A stretch of 64,000 bases of DNA from Paenibacillus sp. BIC5C1 (GCF_032399705.1 NZ_CP135922.1:5580001-5644000), one strand, 5' to 3'. Shown: positions 9,390 through 18,697, numbered from the stretch's first letter. A program made the numbers and translations. Notes: generated by a model from the letters alone, not told the origin.

Positions 9390-10718
9390 CTACTTCTTTT
9401 TTCTCATCATATCAAAGTAGGAAACAGGTTGATCCACCTTCATTTTTACACGCTGTAACGGGTGACGGGCTGCATCGATTACATTGCCTTCTTCATCCTG
9501 TAATTCCCCAACCACCTGTTTGAAAAAGTGGCCTCCTGGACCGAAAAATTCGATCTCCTGTCCAGGTTTGAAATGATTGCGCTGTTGAATGGTCGCCATT
9601 CCTGTAGCCGCATCATAGTCCATAACCAATCCAGCAAAGTCGAAAGGTACCGCTTTTTCTTCCGGTTCATAGATGTGATCCTCATGATCCGGTGTATCAT
9701 AGAAAAATCCGGTATTCAGTGGACGATTCGCTGCCTTGTTCATTTCCTCTACCCACTCAGGCTTCAATACATAGTTCTCCGGGTCAGCCATATAAGAATC
9801 GATAGCCTGACGATATACGTTAACCACGGTAGCCACATAGTGAATCGACTTCATGCGGCCTTCGATTTTGAAGCTATCCACACCAACATCAATCAGCTCA
9901 GGAATATGCCCAATCATGCACAGATCCTTCGAACCCATGGAAAAAGAATTGTCCTGCTCCTGGAATAGGGGCAGCTGGTTCTCTCCCAATTTGAATGGTG
10001 CAGGTGCCTGCATTTGCATTTCTTCTTCGCTGACCCACACGGTATCTTCCCGGGCATCTTCAAACAGATCATACTTCCAGCGGCAGGATTGGCAGCAGCC
10101 ACCCCGGTTGGAGTCACGATCCGTAAAATGGTTGGACAACACACAACGTCCGGAATAGGACGAGCACATCGCTCCATGAATAAAGGCTTCGATCTCGATA
10201 TCCACATTAGCCTTGATTTCTTCAATTTCTTCAAAGCTTGTCTCACGTCCAAGAACGACGCGTGGAAGGCCTTCATCCTTCCAGAACTTCACAGCTTGCC
10301 AGTTCAGAGTGGATTGTTGTGTACTCAAATGCACTTCCAGACCCGGTACTGCACGCTGAGCAACTTCAATAATTGCTGGATCTGCTACGATAATAGCTGC
10401 AATTCCTGCATCATACAAGTTTTGCAAATACGCTTGAATACCTTCGATATCTTCATTATGTGCATAAATATTGGTTGCCACGAAAACTTTGGCTCCATAT
10501 TTTTTGGCAAATTCCACACCTTCACGCATTTCTTCAAAGGTAAAGTTATCCGCGTTGGAACGCAATCCGTATGCCTGTCCACCGATATACACAGCATCTG
10601 CACCATAATGGATTGCAAATTTGAGTTTTTCAAGATTGCCCGCCGGAGCAAGCAACTCCGGTTTGTCCAGACGGTTACGTTTACCCGAGAACTTCCGCTG
10701 TACCGCCACTGTTTCCAT
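9390..10718 (-). CDS. yrrO: U32 family protein, TrhP2/YrrO-like (tRNA U34 hydroxylation)
   Basis: The 442-residue product is a peptidase-U32 family protein: an N-terminal TIM-barrel-like part starting PELLAPAGNLEKLKFAI, and a cysteine group (C-SSYSGRC, RGGCCQSCRWKYDL) that fits the Fe-S ligands of this family, then a C-terminal beta domain. In B. subtilis the paralogues YrrN and YrrO (TrhP1/TrhP2) are needed for prephenate-dependent 5-hydroxylation of wobble uridine in tRNA; the older label is collagenase-like protease. ATG 10718 is preferred over the upstream GTG 10727 because GAGGTG sits 6 bases before it. The gene follows yrrN by 17 bases and ends in a strong terminator, so the two form an operon. 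Confidence 0.88.
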   Translation of the reverse strand: METVAVQRKFSGKRNRLDKPELLAPAGNLEKLKFAIHYGADAVYIGGQAYGLRSNADNFTFEEMREGVEFAKKYGAKVFVATNIYAHNEDIEGIQAYLQNLYDAGIAAIIVADPAIIEVAQRAVPGLEVHLSTQQSTLNWQAVKFWKDEGLPRVVLGRETSFEEIEEIKANVDIEIEAFIHGAMCSSYSGRCVLSNHFTDRDSNRGGCCQSCRWKYDLFEDAREDTVWVSEEEMQMQAPAPFKLGENQLPLFQEQDNSFSMGSKDLCMIGHIPELIDVGVDSFKIEGRMKSIHYVATVVNVYRQAIDSYMADPENYVLKPEWVEEMNKAANRPLNTGFFYDTPDHEDHIYEPEEKAVPFDFAGLVMDYDAATGMATIQQRNHFKPGQEIEFFGPGGHFFKQVVGELQDEEGNVIDAARHPLQRVKMKVDQPVSYFDMMRKKK

Positions 10719-10735
10719 GTTGTTCACCTCGTCTA

Positions 10736-11665
10736 TTAATACACCTGTTCTTTATAGAAAAATCCAAACGACAATTCCCGTTCAGGGTCCTGCAATTGAC
10801 GAACCTCGTCCAGCCATTCCTCACAAAATGCATAAGCATCGGCATCAGCCGCATAACTGTCCAGAGCTATACGGTATGCACGTACAACAGCTTCGTTATA
10901 CGCAAGTGGTTTTAACATACCTTCAATTTTAAAGCTGTGTACCCCGGCCTCCATCAACAGATGAAGATCTTCGAGAATACAGATATCCTCCGAACTCATG
11001 ATATGAGTTCCGTTCACATCTTCATAGATCGGAAACTTCTCATCCCGGCGTTCAGCCTCAATCAGAAATAAACCACGTTCTTTACCCAAATGCCCTTCTA
11101 CAGGACGCCCTTGATGGGACATATAACTTTGCACCAGACTCCGTTTGGAATGATAAATGTTCGTCATGCCATGAACCTGTACCTGAGCTTCCACCTTCAA
11201 AAATGGAACCATTTCTGTCAGCTCGTCCATATTCAATTCCCGAGCAAGCACAACACGACTCGCCCCTTTGGTTCCCCAGTAGTTGGCTGTTGCATAGTTG
11301 GTCGATGTCATCTCAGCGTTCCAGTGCAGCTGGATATGAGGAGCATGCTCCTTAATAGCGGCGAGCACAGATGGGTCGTTGAACTCCACCCCATGAATAC
11401 CGATTTTACCCAGTGCTTGAACATATTCAGGTAATTCCTTTAGCAACTCATTGGACATCAGATTGTTCATAGACACGTATACACGAGCCTGATGTTTCGC
11501 TGCAACGGCAACGACTTCTGCTGTTTCTTCCACACTGAAGCTGCCAGGAAGACGCATGCCGAAGCGATCATCCCCAATTAACAAAGCATCTGCTCCTGCT
11601 TGGAGCAGCACCTCTGCCTCTTTCACATTTGCCGCCGTAACGAGCAGTTCATGTTTCGTACTCAT
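10736..11665 (-). CDS. yrrN: U32 family protein, TrhP1/YrrN-like (tRNA U34 hydroxylation)
   Basis: This 309-residue protein is the shorter U32 paralogue, with the barrel segments LLVTAANVKEAEVLLQAGAD and VHSFKIEGMLKPLAYNEAVV. It lacks the cysteine cluster and the C-terminal domain of its neighbour, as YrrN does in B. subtilis. The pair is expected to act together in forming 5-hydroxyuridine at tRNA position 34. ATG 11665 is chosen because GGAGGGG lies 6 bases before it; the ATG two codons earlier overlaps that site. The mltG stop is only 15 bases upstream. In B. subtilis the methyltransferase gene yrrM (trmR), which acts after this pair, sits between mltG and yrrN; it is absent from this position here. 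Confidence 0.85.
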   Translation of the reverse strand: MSTKHELLVTAANVKEAEVLLQAGADALLIGDDRFGMRLPGSFSVEETAEVVAVAAKHQARVYVSMNNLMSNELLKELPEYVQALGKIGIHGVEFNDPSVLAAIKEHAPHIQLHWNAEMTSTNYATANYWGTKGASRVVLARELNMDELTEMVPFLKVEAQVQVHGMTNIYHSKRSLVQSYMSHQGRPVEGHLGKERGLFLIEAERRDEKFPIYEDVNGTHIMSSEDICILEDLHLLMEAGVHSFKIEGMLKPLAYNEAVVRAYRIALDSYAADADAYAFCEEWLDEVRQLQDPERELSFGFFYKEQVY

Positions 11666-11680
11666 ATACATCCCCTCCGC

Positions 11681-12721
11681 TTATTGCGCAGCCTTACTTT
11701 TGGCTATATTTTGCTGATGTTCCTTATACGTTTTGGCAAACAAATGTCCGAATGTACCATCCTTCTTGGTCACATAGAACAGGTAATCCGAAGCTTCCGG
11801 TTCCAACGCTGCCTCAATGGATGCCAGACTTGGACTTGCAATCGGTCCTGGTGGCAGCCCTTTGTTCAGATACGTATTATAGGGACTCTGTACCTTCAGA
11901 TCCTTGAAAAGCAGTCTGGCCTTCGGCTTATCCAGTAAATACTGCACTGTCGCGTCGATCTCCAGTTTCATATCCTGCTTGATCCGATTATAGATCACAC
12001 CTGCCACAAGCGCGCGCTCCTGATCCACCACGACTTCTCTCTCGACGAGCGATGCGATCGTTAACACTTCATGCAAAGACAGATTTCTCTCCTTGAGTTT
12101 GGATGCCAAATCAGGGATAGAATCAATTTTGGTCTGGAATTCCTCAAGCATTCGCTGCATGACCTCTTGAGTAGAACTTCCCTCTTTGAGCTCATACGTC
12201 TCCGGGAACAGATATCCCTCCAGCACATATCGCAGTTCTTCATCCACTGGAATGTCCTTGATGATGTCGATATCAAAAGCAGATGGATCATTCGCAAGCT
12301 TGAGAAATTCTTCACGATCCACAATTCCCTCAGCAGATAGTTTGTCCGCCATTTGCAATACTGTATATCCCTCAGGAATAGTAAACTTGACCATGGATTC
12401 AGGCACAACCTCACCGTTACTCAGTTTACTAATAATCTCATCGTATGACACACCTGGATTTAAGGAATATGTACCTGCCATAAAATTCGATCCTTGTTTC
12501 TTCCATTTCAGGTATCCCTTAAAGGCTAAACCACTTCGAATTAGACCTTCCTGCTCCAACTGGTCGGCAATTTTGGAAGTTCCTGACCCGCTCTTGATCT
12601 CGAAAACGATCGGTTCTGTGGATGCTTGTACGGGACGCATCATGCTCCAGACATATACACCTGCGCCTCCGACAACAACCACGATGATAAGCAGAAAGAC
12701 TAAAATCGCTTTTCCTTTCAA
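11681..12721 (-). CDS. mltG: Endolytic transglycosylase MltG (YceG-like, YrrL)
   Basis: The product, about 346 residues, has one N-terminal membrane helix (about 5-25) and a YceG/MltG domain. Typical segments are FEIKSGSGTSKIADQLEQEG, FTIPEGYTVLQMADKL, LEGYLFPETYEL (with the catalytic region around ASLVEREVV) and SPYNTYLNKGLPPGPIASPS. MltG cuts nascent glycan strands at the outer membrane face and sets peptidoglycan chain length. No ATG is available. The TTG at 12721 is preferred: AAAGGAG lies 10 bases upstream, while GTG 12730 and TTG 12745 sit too close to it or before it. A terminator-like hairpin stands just upstream at 12746-12770. The gene is followed by yrrN after 15 bases. Confidence 0.9.
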   Translation of the reverse strand: MKGKAILVFLLIIVVVVGGAGVYVWSMMRPVQASTEPIVFEIKSGSGTSKIADQLEQEGLIRSGLAFKGYLKWKKQGSNFMAGTYSLNPGVSYDEIISKLSNGEVVPESMVKFTIPEGYTVLQMADKLSAEGIVDREEFLKLANDPSAFDIDIIKDIPVDEELRYVLEGYLFPETYELKEGSSTQEVMQRMLEEFQTKIDSIPDLASKLKERNLSLHEVLTIASLVEREVVVDQERALVAGVIYNRIKQDMKLEIDATVQYLLDKPKARLLFKDLKVQSPYNTYLNKGLPPGPIASPSLASIEAALEPEASDYLFYVTKKDGTFGHLFAKTYKEHQQNIAKSKAAQ

Positions 12722-12745
12722 AAAAGACACAACTCCTTTACACAA

Positions 12746-12770
12746 CCAAAAAGAGCGGACTTCTCCGCCC
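12746..12770 (-). terminator. Terminator between the DUF1292 pair and mltG
   Basis: On the minus strand GGGCGGA-GAAG-TCCGCTC forms a 7-bp stem (one G-U) followed by five Ts. It lies 30 bases after the second DUF1292 stop and 25 bases before the mltG start. mltG must therefore depend on read-through or on a promoter overlapping the hairpin. Confidence 0.7.
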
Positions 12771-12800
12771 TTCCGGTTTCTTCAATTTGAAGCTGATCAA

Positions 12801-13115
12801 TCAATCTTCGTCAATGGGGAGTGTACACTCATCATACAGTTCAGAGATGTTCTCCCACTCATCATCATCGTCAATCGTAACTAATTCCGGCATGATCTGG
12901 CCTTCACTTCCCGGTAAAACCCGCAGAAGTTCAACTTCGTCATAGGGACGTAATGAACTGCGGAGCACCGCATACTGTTGGCCCTTCACTTCAAACTCGG
13001 CCAGCAGGTCATACGGATGCGATTTACCGTTCTCTTCTTCCAGCTCAACGTGAGCACCAAAAGCCAGACGCAGCGAATCTGTCCATTTCAAGTCTTCGCG
13101 GCTGTATTCTGTCAT
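12801..13115 (-). CDS. DUF1292-related acidic protein (second copy)
   Basis: This 104-residue acidic protein has the beta-rich DUF1292-like core LAEFEVKGQQYAVLRSS and an Asp/Glu-rich tail (TIDDDDEWENISELYDE). Function is not established for the family; bacilli carry it (yrzB) between ruvX and mltG. It is probably a diverged duplicate of the next gene upstream: both end in an acidic stretch around EW-x2-VEE or EW-ENISE. Its ATG (13115-13113) directly abuts the TAA (13118-13116) of that gene, so translation is almost certainly coupled. A terminator follows. Confidence 0.75.
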   Translation of the reverse strand: MTEYSREDLKWTDSLRLAFGAHVELEEENGKSHPYDLLAEFEVKGQQYAVLRSSLRPYDEVELLRVLPGSEGQIMPELVTIDDDDEWENISELYDECTLPIDED

Positions 13116-13415
13116 TTAGTTCGCTTCCTCTTCATCTTCTGCAAGAAATGTATTAAACGTCTCCTCGACGATATCCCATTCGGCATCATCTTGGATGACG
13201 AAAAGTTTAATATCGTCGCCCTCTTCTTCATAACGGAATGCATAAACATCCGTCTCTCCATCTTCGGGTTCAACCGGAGCAACCATCATGTACTTGGCCT
13301 CCGAACCGTCCACTTCGAATTTCATGATGACTTCGAATTCCTCTTCATTACCCTCGTCATCCGCAATGTAAATAATCTCCGATTCTTCTTCCATACCCAG
13401 TTGATCTTCAGCCAT
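13116..13415 (-). CDS. DUF1292 family protein (YrzB-like)
   Basis: This 99-residue, strongly acidic protein carries the DUF1292 core: IIYIADDEGNEEEFEVIMKF, then YMMVAPVE and DIKLFVIQDDAEWDIVEETF. B. subtilis yrzB lies in the same position, between yrrK (ruvX) and yrrL (mltG). Molecular function is unknown. It starts 12 bases after ruvX, with GGGG as ribosome site, and forms a small operon with ruvX and the second DUF1292 gene. Confidence 0.85.
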   Translation of the reverse strand: MAEDQLGMEEESEIIYIADDEGNEEEFEVIMKFEVDGSEAKYMMVAPVEPEDGETDVYAFRYEEEGDDIKLFVIQDDAEWDIVEETFNTFLAEDEEEAN

Positions 13416-13427
13416 TGTTGATCCCCC

Positions 13428-13844
13428 TCACCTTTTACTATTGGCATCCAAATAATTTTGCAAAATCAAGCTTGCGGCCATTTTGTCCACAACCTGCTTG
13501 CGTTTTTTGCGACTGACATCCGCTTCAAGCAACGTTCGTTCTGCTGCCATGGTTGTCAGTCGTTCATCCCAAAGGTGAACAGGTAAATTCAGTTCGCCCC
13601 GCAGGCGTTCGGCAAAAGCAATGCATATTTCACCACGCGGCCCTACGGTGCCGTTCATGTTTTTGGGAAGTCCGACAACAATCTCGCCGATCTCATGCTC
13701 ACGCACAAGCTCCGCAATCCGAGCGAACTCACCTTCATCCCGGCGGCGTTCAAGTACTTCCAATCCCTGGGCAGTCCAACCGAAGGCGTCACTAGCGGCA
13801 ACTCCGATTCTCCGGTCCCCATAGTCCAAACCTAATATTTTCAT
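13428..13844 (-). CDS. ruvX: RNase H-fold nuclease YqgF/RuvX (YrrK)
   Basis: The 138-residue product has the RNase H-like fold of the YqgF/RuvX family: MKILGLDYGDRRIGVA at the start (acidic active-site Asp in LDYG), EIVVGLPKNMNGT in the middle and VHLWDERLTTMAAERTL with DKMAASLILQNYLD at the end. Members have been linked to 16S rRNA 5'-end maturation and proposed as Holliday-junction resolvases. ATG 13844 is chosen on family start and a GGGAG site 6 bases upstream, although the frame extends 18 codons further. The gene sits in the conserved ireB-ruvX-DUF1292-mltG order. Confidence 0.93.
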   Translation of the reverse strand: MKILGLDYGDRRIGVAASDAFGWTAQGLEVLERRRDEGEFARIAELVREHEIGEIVVGLPKNMNGTVGPRGEICIAFAERLRGELNLPVHLWDERLTTMAAERTLLEADVSRKKRKQVVDKMAASLILQNYLDANSKR

Positions 13845-13969
13845 CCATGCTCTCCCATCCTCAAGCCTGCTCAGGTCGAACAATATTCGCCTTCTCAAGC
13901 TTCAGGCTGTCTTCTGTCGGTTCATTTCCCGCTGCCTGCATAGCTGCATCACAGCGGAAGCGGTGTACA

Positions 13970-14230
13970 TTACCGGTGATTGGCCAGATAAGAACGAACA
14001 AGCTCTTCAATCAGCTCATCACGCTCTTTTTTACGGACCAGACTGCGTGCATTGTTGTGACGAGGGATGTATGCGGGGTCTCCAGAAATCAGATACCCGA
14101 CAATCTGGTTAATAGGATTATACTCCTTATCCACCAGTGCATCATATACCGTGAGAAGAATCTCTTTGGAGGATGCTTCCTGCTCGTCGGCTTTCACATT
14201 AAATTTAACCGTCTTATCCATGGAGTCCAT
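13970..14230 (-). CDS. ireB: IreB family regulatory phosphoprotein (YrzL, UPF0297)
   Basis: This 86-residue protein matches the IreB/UPF0297 family from start ([19 protein letters not shown]) to end ([18 protein letters not shown]). In Enterococcus, IreB is phosphorylated by the PASTA kinase IreK on N-terminal threonines and tunes cephalosporin tolerance; here T7 in DKTVKF could be the equivalent residue, which is inference. ATG 14230 has GAGGTG 6 bases upstream. The alaS terminator lies upstream, so ireB probably has its own promoter; a weak TATTAT -10 with a TG extension is seen near 14294-14299. It precedes ruvX by 125 bases. Confidence 0.92.
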   Translation of the reverse strand: MDSMDKTVKFNVKADEQEASSKEILLTVYDALVDKEYNPINQIVGYLISGDPAYIPRHNNARSLVRKKERDELIEELVRSYLANHR

Positions 14231-14407
14231 TGATGACACCTCGCTCCTGCATGAACATGGGGACCATGTCCTGCCGAATTGATTTCTGCTTATATAATAA
14301 CATATTCTGACTGCCACAAGTAAACAAAGGATAAGCCAATTGTGTTTTTTGCTTGTCCTTTACTGGCTTCAGCATATTGCATCATTCGATTCCACTCGCT
14401 CTCGGGT

Positions 14408-14443
14408 ACAAAAGTTGGACGGGAAGAAGCATCCCGATCCAAC
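14408..14443 (-). terminator. Terminator of alaS
   Basis: On the minus strand GTTGGA-T-CGGGA pairs with TCCCG-TCCAAC (11 bp, one bulged T, 7-base loop) and is followed by TTTTGT. It lies 65 bases after the alaS stop and isolates alaS from ireB. Confidence 0.75.
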
Positions 14444-14507
14444 CACCGTATAAACGAACAGAACCGTTCGAACTATAGTTTTGGCGTTTGAAAGCCACTT
14501 GTTCGCT

Positions 14508-17138
14508 TTATGCAATATGCCCGCTAACTAGCGAAACAGCCAGTTTCAACGCTTCATCCAGCTTGCTTGCATCCTTGCCTCCGGCTTGCGCCATATCAGG
14601 ACGTCCGCCACCTCCGCCGCCGCATACTGCCGCAACTTCTTTGACGATTTTACCTGCATGCAGCCCTTGTTTTACCTGTTCAGCAGGGACAGCTACAACG
14701 AAATTCACTTTGCCATCAGAGGGAGCACCCAGTACGAGTACTGCATCAGGCAGTTTTACTTTTAATTCATCAGCCACTGTACGCAGTGCATCCATATTCG
14801 GAGCATCGACACGAGCTGCAAGCAATTGTGTGTTTCCTGCTTGTACCACTTGATCTGTTAATGCGCCTGCTTCCATGGCACTCAGTTTGCTTTGAAGTGA
14901 TTCAGTCTCTCTGGCAGCTTCTTTCAATTGCTGATTCAGTCCTTCAATGCGTTTAGGCACATCCGTCACATTTGCTTTGAGCAGGGTTGCGGATTGTTTG
15001 AGCAATTCAAGCTGACTTTCTACATACAGATACGCGCCACGGCCAGTCACAGCTTCGATCCGACGTACGCCGGAGCCGATACCGCTCTCGCTCACCAGCT
15101 TGAAGATACCGATCTCTGATGTATTATTTACGTGACAGCCGCCACAAAGTTCCAAACTATAATCTCCGACTTGTACCACACGTACGATATCGCCGTATTT
15201 TTCACCGAACAATGCCATTGCGCCCATTTCTTTGGCTTCATCAATAGCTTTCAGTTCTATGTTTACGTTCAGGCGATTCCAGATCTGCTCGTTCACCTGA
15301 CGCTCGATCTCTGTTAATTCTTCCGGTGTAATGCTGCCGAAGTGCGAGAAGTCAAAGCGCAGACGCTGAGGCTCTACAAGTGATCCTGCCTGATTTACAT
15401 GTGTTCCGAGCACATCTTTGAGCGCTTTGTGCAGCAAATGGGTTGCGGTATGGTTTTTGATAATATCGCCGCGTTTGGACGCATCCACTTCAGCTTTAAT
15501 CACATCACCTACACGCAGTTCACCGGACTCTACACTCACCAGATGTACGTGTTGTCCCAGCGGAGCTTTGAACAGGCCTTGCACTTTTGCTGTTACACTT
15601 GCTCCGCGCAGCAAGCCCTGGTCACTCACTTGTCCGCCACTTTCCGCATAGAACGGAGTCTTGTCAAGGATGACCTGACATGTCTGTCCTTCGCTTACGG
15701 AGTCTACCAGTGCGTCACCAGCAACGATGGCTACCACTTTTGCTTCCGTCAACAGGTCATTATAACCAACAAACTCGCTTTTAACCGCAAGATCAGCAAG
15801 TGGTCCGCCTTGAACCTTCATGCTCTCGTTTTCCTGACGTCCTGCACGACCAAGCTCACGCTGCTTCTGCATGGAAGCATCAAAACCTTCACGATCTACT
15901 GTCAGACCATGCTCTGCTGCATAATCTTCTGTCAGGTCAAACGGGAAACCGTACGTATCATACAGTTTGAACGCTTCAGGCCCGCTAATAACCGTACGTC
16001 CTTCGGACTTGGCTGTGCCGCTGATATCAGCCAGAATAGCCAGACCATCTGTGAGTGTTTCGTGGAAACGCTCTTCCTCGGTTTTGATCACTTTAGCGAT
16101 AAACTCCTGTTTGTCCACGACTTCCGGATAGTACATCCCCATCACTTCACCAACAGTCGTTGTCAGTTCATACAGGAATGGACGGTCGAGTCCCAATACT
16201 TTTCCGTAACGTACAGCACGACGGAGCAAACGGCGAATGACATATCCGCGACCTTCATTGCTTGGCAGTACGCCATCACCTACAGCAAAGGCAACGGTCC
16301 GAATGTGGTCGGCAATAACTTTCAGTGCAACGTCAATTTCTACGCTGTCATTATATTTCACACCGGCAAGAGCCGCTGTTCTTTGAATCATCGGTTGGAA
16401 CAGATCTGTGTCAAAGTTGGAATCCACATTTTGCAGAATGGATGCAAAACGCTCCAGACCTGCACCTGTATCAATATTTTTGTTCGGAAGCGGTGTGTAG
16501 CTGCCGTCCTTGTTGTGATTGAACTGGGAGAATACCAGGTTCCATACTTCCAGGTAACGTTCATTTTCCCCACCTGGATACATCTCGGGATCATTCATAT
16601 CGTTGCCATAAGCTTCGCCGCGATCATAGAAAATTTCGGTACATGGTCCACAAGGGCCTTCACCGATATCCCAGAAGTTTTCATCCAGTTTGATGATACG
16701 CTCAGCAGGCAAGCCTACTTTTTCGTTCCACAGTTTGAAGGCCTCTTCGTCTTCAGGGTATACCGTTACGGAGAGACGTTCCGGATCGAAACCGATCCAT
16801 TCTTTGCTTGTGAGAAATTCCCATGCCCAAGTAATCGTCTCTTCCTTGAAATAGTCTCCGATGGAGAAGTTACCGAGCATTTCGAAGAACGTATGGTGAC
16901 GGCGAGTTTTACCGACATTTTCAATATCGTTTGTACGAATACATTTTTGGGAGTTGGCGAGACGCGGGTTCTCCGGTTTCTCCCGACCGTCAAAATACGG
17001 TTTCAACGGTGCCATACCCGCATTGATCCACAGAAGGGATGGATCATTATGAGGTACAAGCGATGCGCTTGGCTCGATTTTGTGACCTTTACTTGCAAAA
17101 AATTCTATCCATTTGGACCGGATTTCACTGGCTTTCAT
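14508..17138 (-). CDS. alaS: Alanyl-tRNA synthetase
   Basis: The 876-residue enzyme charges tRNA-Ala in the cytoplasm. The class II catalytic core begins [19 protein letters not shown], with the motif 2 region [20 protein letters not shown]. The editing domain carries the zinc-site motifs [11 protein letters not shown] and CGGCHVNN, which deacylate Ser/Gly-tRNA-Ala. The glycine-rich C-Ala end contains [19 protein letters not shown]. Length is normal. ATG 17138 follows a GGGGG tract by 9 bases; a TTG five codons earlier is less likely. Transcription should start at the promoter 17500-17528 and pass through an alanine-responsive T-box leader (17212-17492). Confidence 0.97.
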   Translation of the reverse strand: MKASEIRSKWIEFFASKGHKIEPSASLVPHNDPSLLWINAGMAPLKPYFDGREKPENPRLANSQKCIRTNDIENVGKTRRHHTFFEMLGNFSIGDYFKEETITWAWEFLTSKEWIGFDPERLSVTVYPEDEEAFKLWNEKVGLPAERIIKLDENFWDIGEGPCGPCTEIFYDRGEAYGNDMNDPEMYPGGENERYLEVWNLVFSQFNHNKDGSYTPLPNKNIDTGAGLERFASILQNVDSNFDTDLFQPMIQRTAALAGVKYNDSVEIDVALKVIADHIRTVAFAVGDGVLPSNEGRGYVIRRLLRRAVRYGKVLGLDRPFLYELTTTVGEVMGMYYPEVVDKQEFIAKVIKTEEERFHETLTDGLAILADISGTAKSEGRTVISGPEAFKLYDTYGFPFDLTEDYAAEHGLTVDREGFDASMQKQRELGRAGRQENESMKVQGGPLADLAVKSEFVGYNDLLTEAKVVAIVAGDALVDSVSEGQTCQVILDKTPFYAESGGQVSDQGLLRGASVTAKVQGLFKAPLGQHVHLVSVESGELRVGDVIKAEVDASKRGDIIKNHTATHLLHKALKDVLGTHVNQAGSLVEPQRLRFDFSHFGSITPEELTEIERQVNEQIWNRLNVNIELKAIDEAKEMGAMALFGEKYGDIVRVVQVGDYSLELCGGCHVNNTSEIGIFKLVSESGIGSGVRRIEAVTGRGAYLYVESQLELLKQSATLLKANVTDVPKRIEGLNQQLKEAARETESLQSKLSAMEAGALTDQVVQAGNTQLLAARVDAPNMDALRTVADELKVKLPDAVLVLGAPSDGKVNFVVAVPAEQVKQGLHAGKIVKEVAAVCGGGGGGRPDMAQAGGKDASKLDEALKLAVSLVSGHIA

Positions 17139-17211
17139 ACGGTGTGCCCCCAATTATTATAATAGTCCGGTGCATGTTTGCTCCGGGTTGTTAACAAGTA
17201 AAAACAAACAC

Positions 17212-17492
17212 AAAAAACGCCCCTGATAGTCAGGGACGATTATAATCGCGGTACCACCCTGGTTATTGCTGTTCATCCGCAGATGAAACAAACAATCTCC
17301 TCGTTGATGCGAAATAACGGTCGCTCCCGGCAGGGTTGTCCTGCACTCCGAAATCAGCTTTCCGCCGCTTCAACTTTCAAGACTCTTCCAGCCATCGGGC
17401 TCAGATTACATCTGATCCGAAGAAGTCTATTCTCTGAGGAAAGGAACCCTCGGCGTACTTCATTTCATCATCGATTTCTTGTTCTAAACATA
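17212..17492 (-). promoter_or_regulatory. T-box riboswitch leader of alaS
   Basis: On the minus strand the T-box core AACCAGGGTGGTACCGCG is at 17264-17247. It is followed by the terminator CGTCCCTGACTATCAGGGGCG and six Ts (17238-17212). Upstream lie a Stem I-type AGTA element (GAAGTACGCCGAGG) and a segment GATGGCTGGAAGAG, whose GCT (17392-17390) is a plausible alanine specifier; the specifier is my inference from position. Uncharged tRNA-Ala should stabilise the antiterminator and switch alaS on. The predicted start of transcription is just after the promoter at 17500. Confidence 0.93.
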
Positions 17493-17499
17493 CCCCTCC

Positions 17500-17528
17500 A
17501 TTATATCGATATGCCTATATGGTGTCAA
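17500..17528 (-). promoter_or_regulatory. Sigma-A promoter of the alaS T-box transcript
   Basis: On the minus strand a perfect -35 TTGACA (17528-17523), a 17-base spacer and a perfect -10 TATAAT (17505-17500). It lies immediately before the T-box leader. Confidence 0.85.
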
Positions 17529-17559
17529 CGCACCCTTTTGGACCAAACTGCTGTTACGA

Positions 17560-18633
17560 TCAGTCCGTTCTTCGTTTAATGTAATAGGCAAAAAAGTGCT
17601 GCACAATGACTTTCAGAACAGCAAAGACTGGCACCGCCAGAATGAGACCCACTATCCCCGCCAGTTCACCTCCCACAAGGAGTGCGAAGATAATCGACAA
17701 CGGATGCAGATGCAGAGTCCGCCCTACCACTTGAGGGGAGATGACGTTGCTCTCCAGCACCTGGCATAGTGTGTTCACAATGACAACGAAGAGCACCATT
17801 TTGAACGATACCGTAGAAGCCATCACCACTGCAGGAGCAGCTCCAAGAAACGGCCCCAAATAAGGCACGATGTTAAATACAGCGACAATGCTGGCGAGCA
17901 GAAGTGCATAAGGCATATCAATGACGATGTAACCGATATAGGCAAAGATGCCTACAATCACACAGACGATAAACTGTCCACGAATATAGTTTCCCAAGGC
18001 CGTGTCAATCTCTTTCATAACCGAAACAATGGCCTTGCGTCGTGAGCGAGGCAGGTACGCCACAATTGTACGTTCGAACACCTCAAAATCTTTTAACATA
18101 TAGAAAATGAGAAATGGCACGATAAACACGTTGAATAACACATTGATGGTTGTCCCGATATTATCCATCAGCTTTGTAATCCCCTGGGTCAGACGATCCT
18201 CCATCTGGAAAAACCAGCTGTTCATACCTGTACGCACACTTGGTGGCATTAATTTGTGATCCATATTGTTCATCAGACTCTGGGCACGCATCGACAGCTC
18301 AGGCATATGCTCGTTCAGTTCCTCCAACTGTTCAATCAAAACCGGAATGACATTCATCAAGATGACCCCGATACAGGTGAGGAAAAAAGCATAGATTAAC
18401 AGCACGGCAATGGTTCGAGGGACTTTTCGCCCTCCCAGCATGCTTACAATCGGATTGAGAACATAGGATATGATGAGAGCCACGATAAATGGTGCCAGCA
18501 CTGTTTTCAGGAATCCATATATATGAAGCAGTAATGGCCGCAGCAGCCAGATAAAATACAGAATAATCAATCCGAGTAGCAGCCAGATGGCATAACGGAA
18601 CAGCTTGTTTTTGGTTAATTGCTCCACTTGCAT
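17560..18633 (-). CDS. AI-2E family transporter (YrrI-like)
   Basis: The 357-residue polytopic membrane protein of the AI-2E/PerM family corresponds by position (next to alaS) to B. subtilis yrrI. Features are the helix pair ending ISYVLNPIVSMLGGRKVPR, a soluble amphipathic segment at about 95-160, and the C-terminal helices with FNIVPYLGPFLG, ESNVISPQVVGRTLHLHP and GLILAVPVFAVLK. Transported substrate is unknown. ATG 18633 lies 2 bases after AAGGGAG; a GTG two codons in (18627) has better spacing and could be the true start. The alaS promoter begins about 30 bases after its stop, with no clear terminator between. It is a paralogue of the gene at 3765-4961. Confidence 0.85.
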   Translation of the reverse strand: MQVEQLTKNKLFRYAIWLLLGLIILYFIWLLRPLLLHIYGFLKTVLAPFIVALIISYVLNPIVSMLGGRKVPRTIAVLLIYAFFLTCIGVILMNVIPVLIEQLEELNEHMPELSMRAQSLMNNMDHKLMPPSVRTGMNSWFFQMEDRLTQGITKLMDNIGTTINVLFNVFIVPFLIFYMLKDFEVFERTIVAYLPRSRRKAIVSVMKEIDTALGNYIRGQFIVCVIVGIFAYIGYIVIDMPYALLLASIVAVFNIVPYLGPFLGAAPAVVMASTVSFKMVLFVVIVNTLCQVLESNVISPQVVGRTLHLHPLSIIFALLVGGELAGIVGLILAVPVFAVLKVIVQHFFAYYIKRRTD

Positions 18634-18697
18634 CTCTCCCTTTTGGACTGGCTCTGAAAGTCAGTATATGTAAGGAAGGGAATATTTATTAACACAC

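Noticed and set aside
14450..14476. Second hairpin CGAAC-GGTTCT-GTTCG after alaS
   Set aside because: Only 5 bp; the stronger hairpin at 14408-14443 just downstream explains termination.
15399..17162. 587-codon plus-strand frame antisense to alaS
   Set aside because: It mirrors the alaS codons (rich in His, Phe, Cys, Gln) with no ribosome site or domain. Shadow frame.
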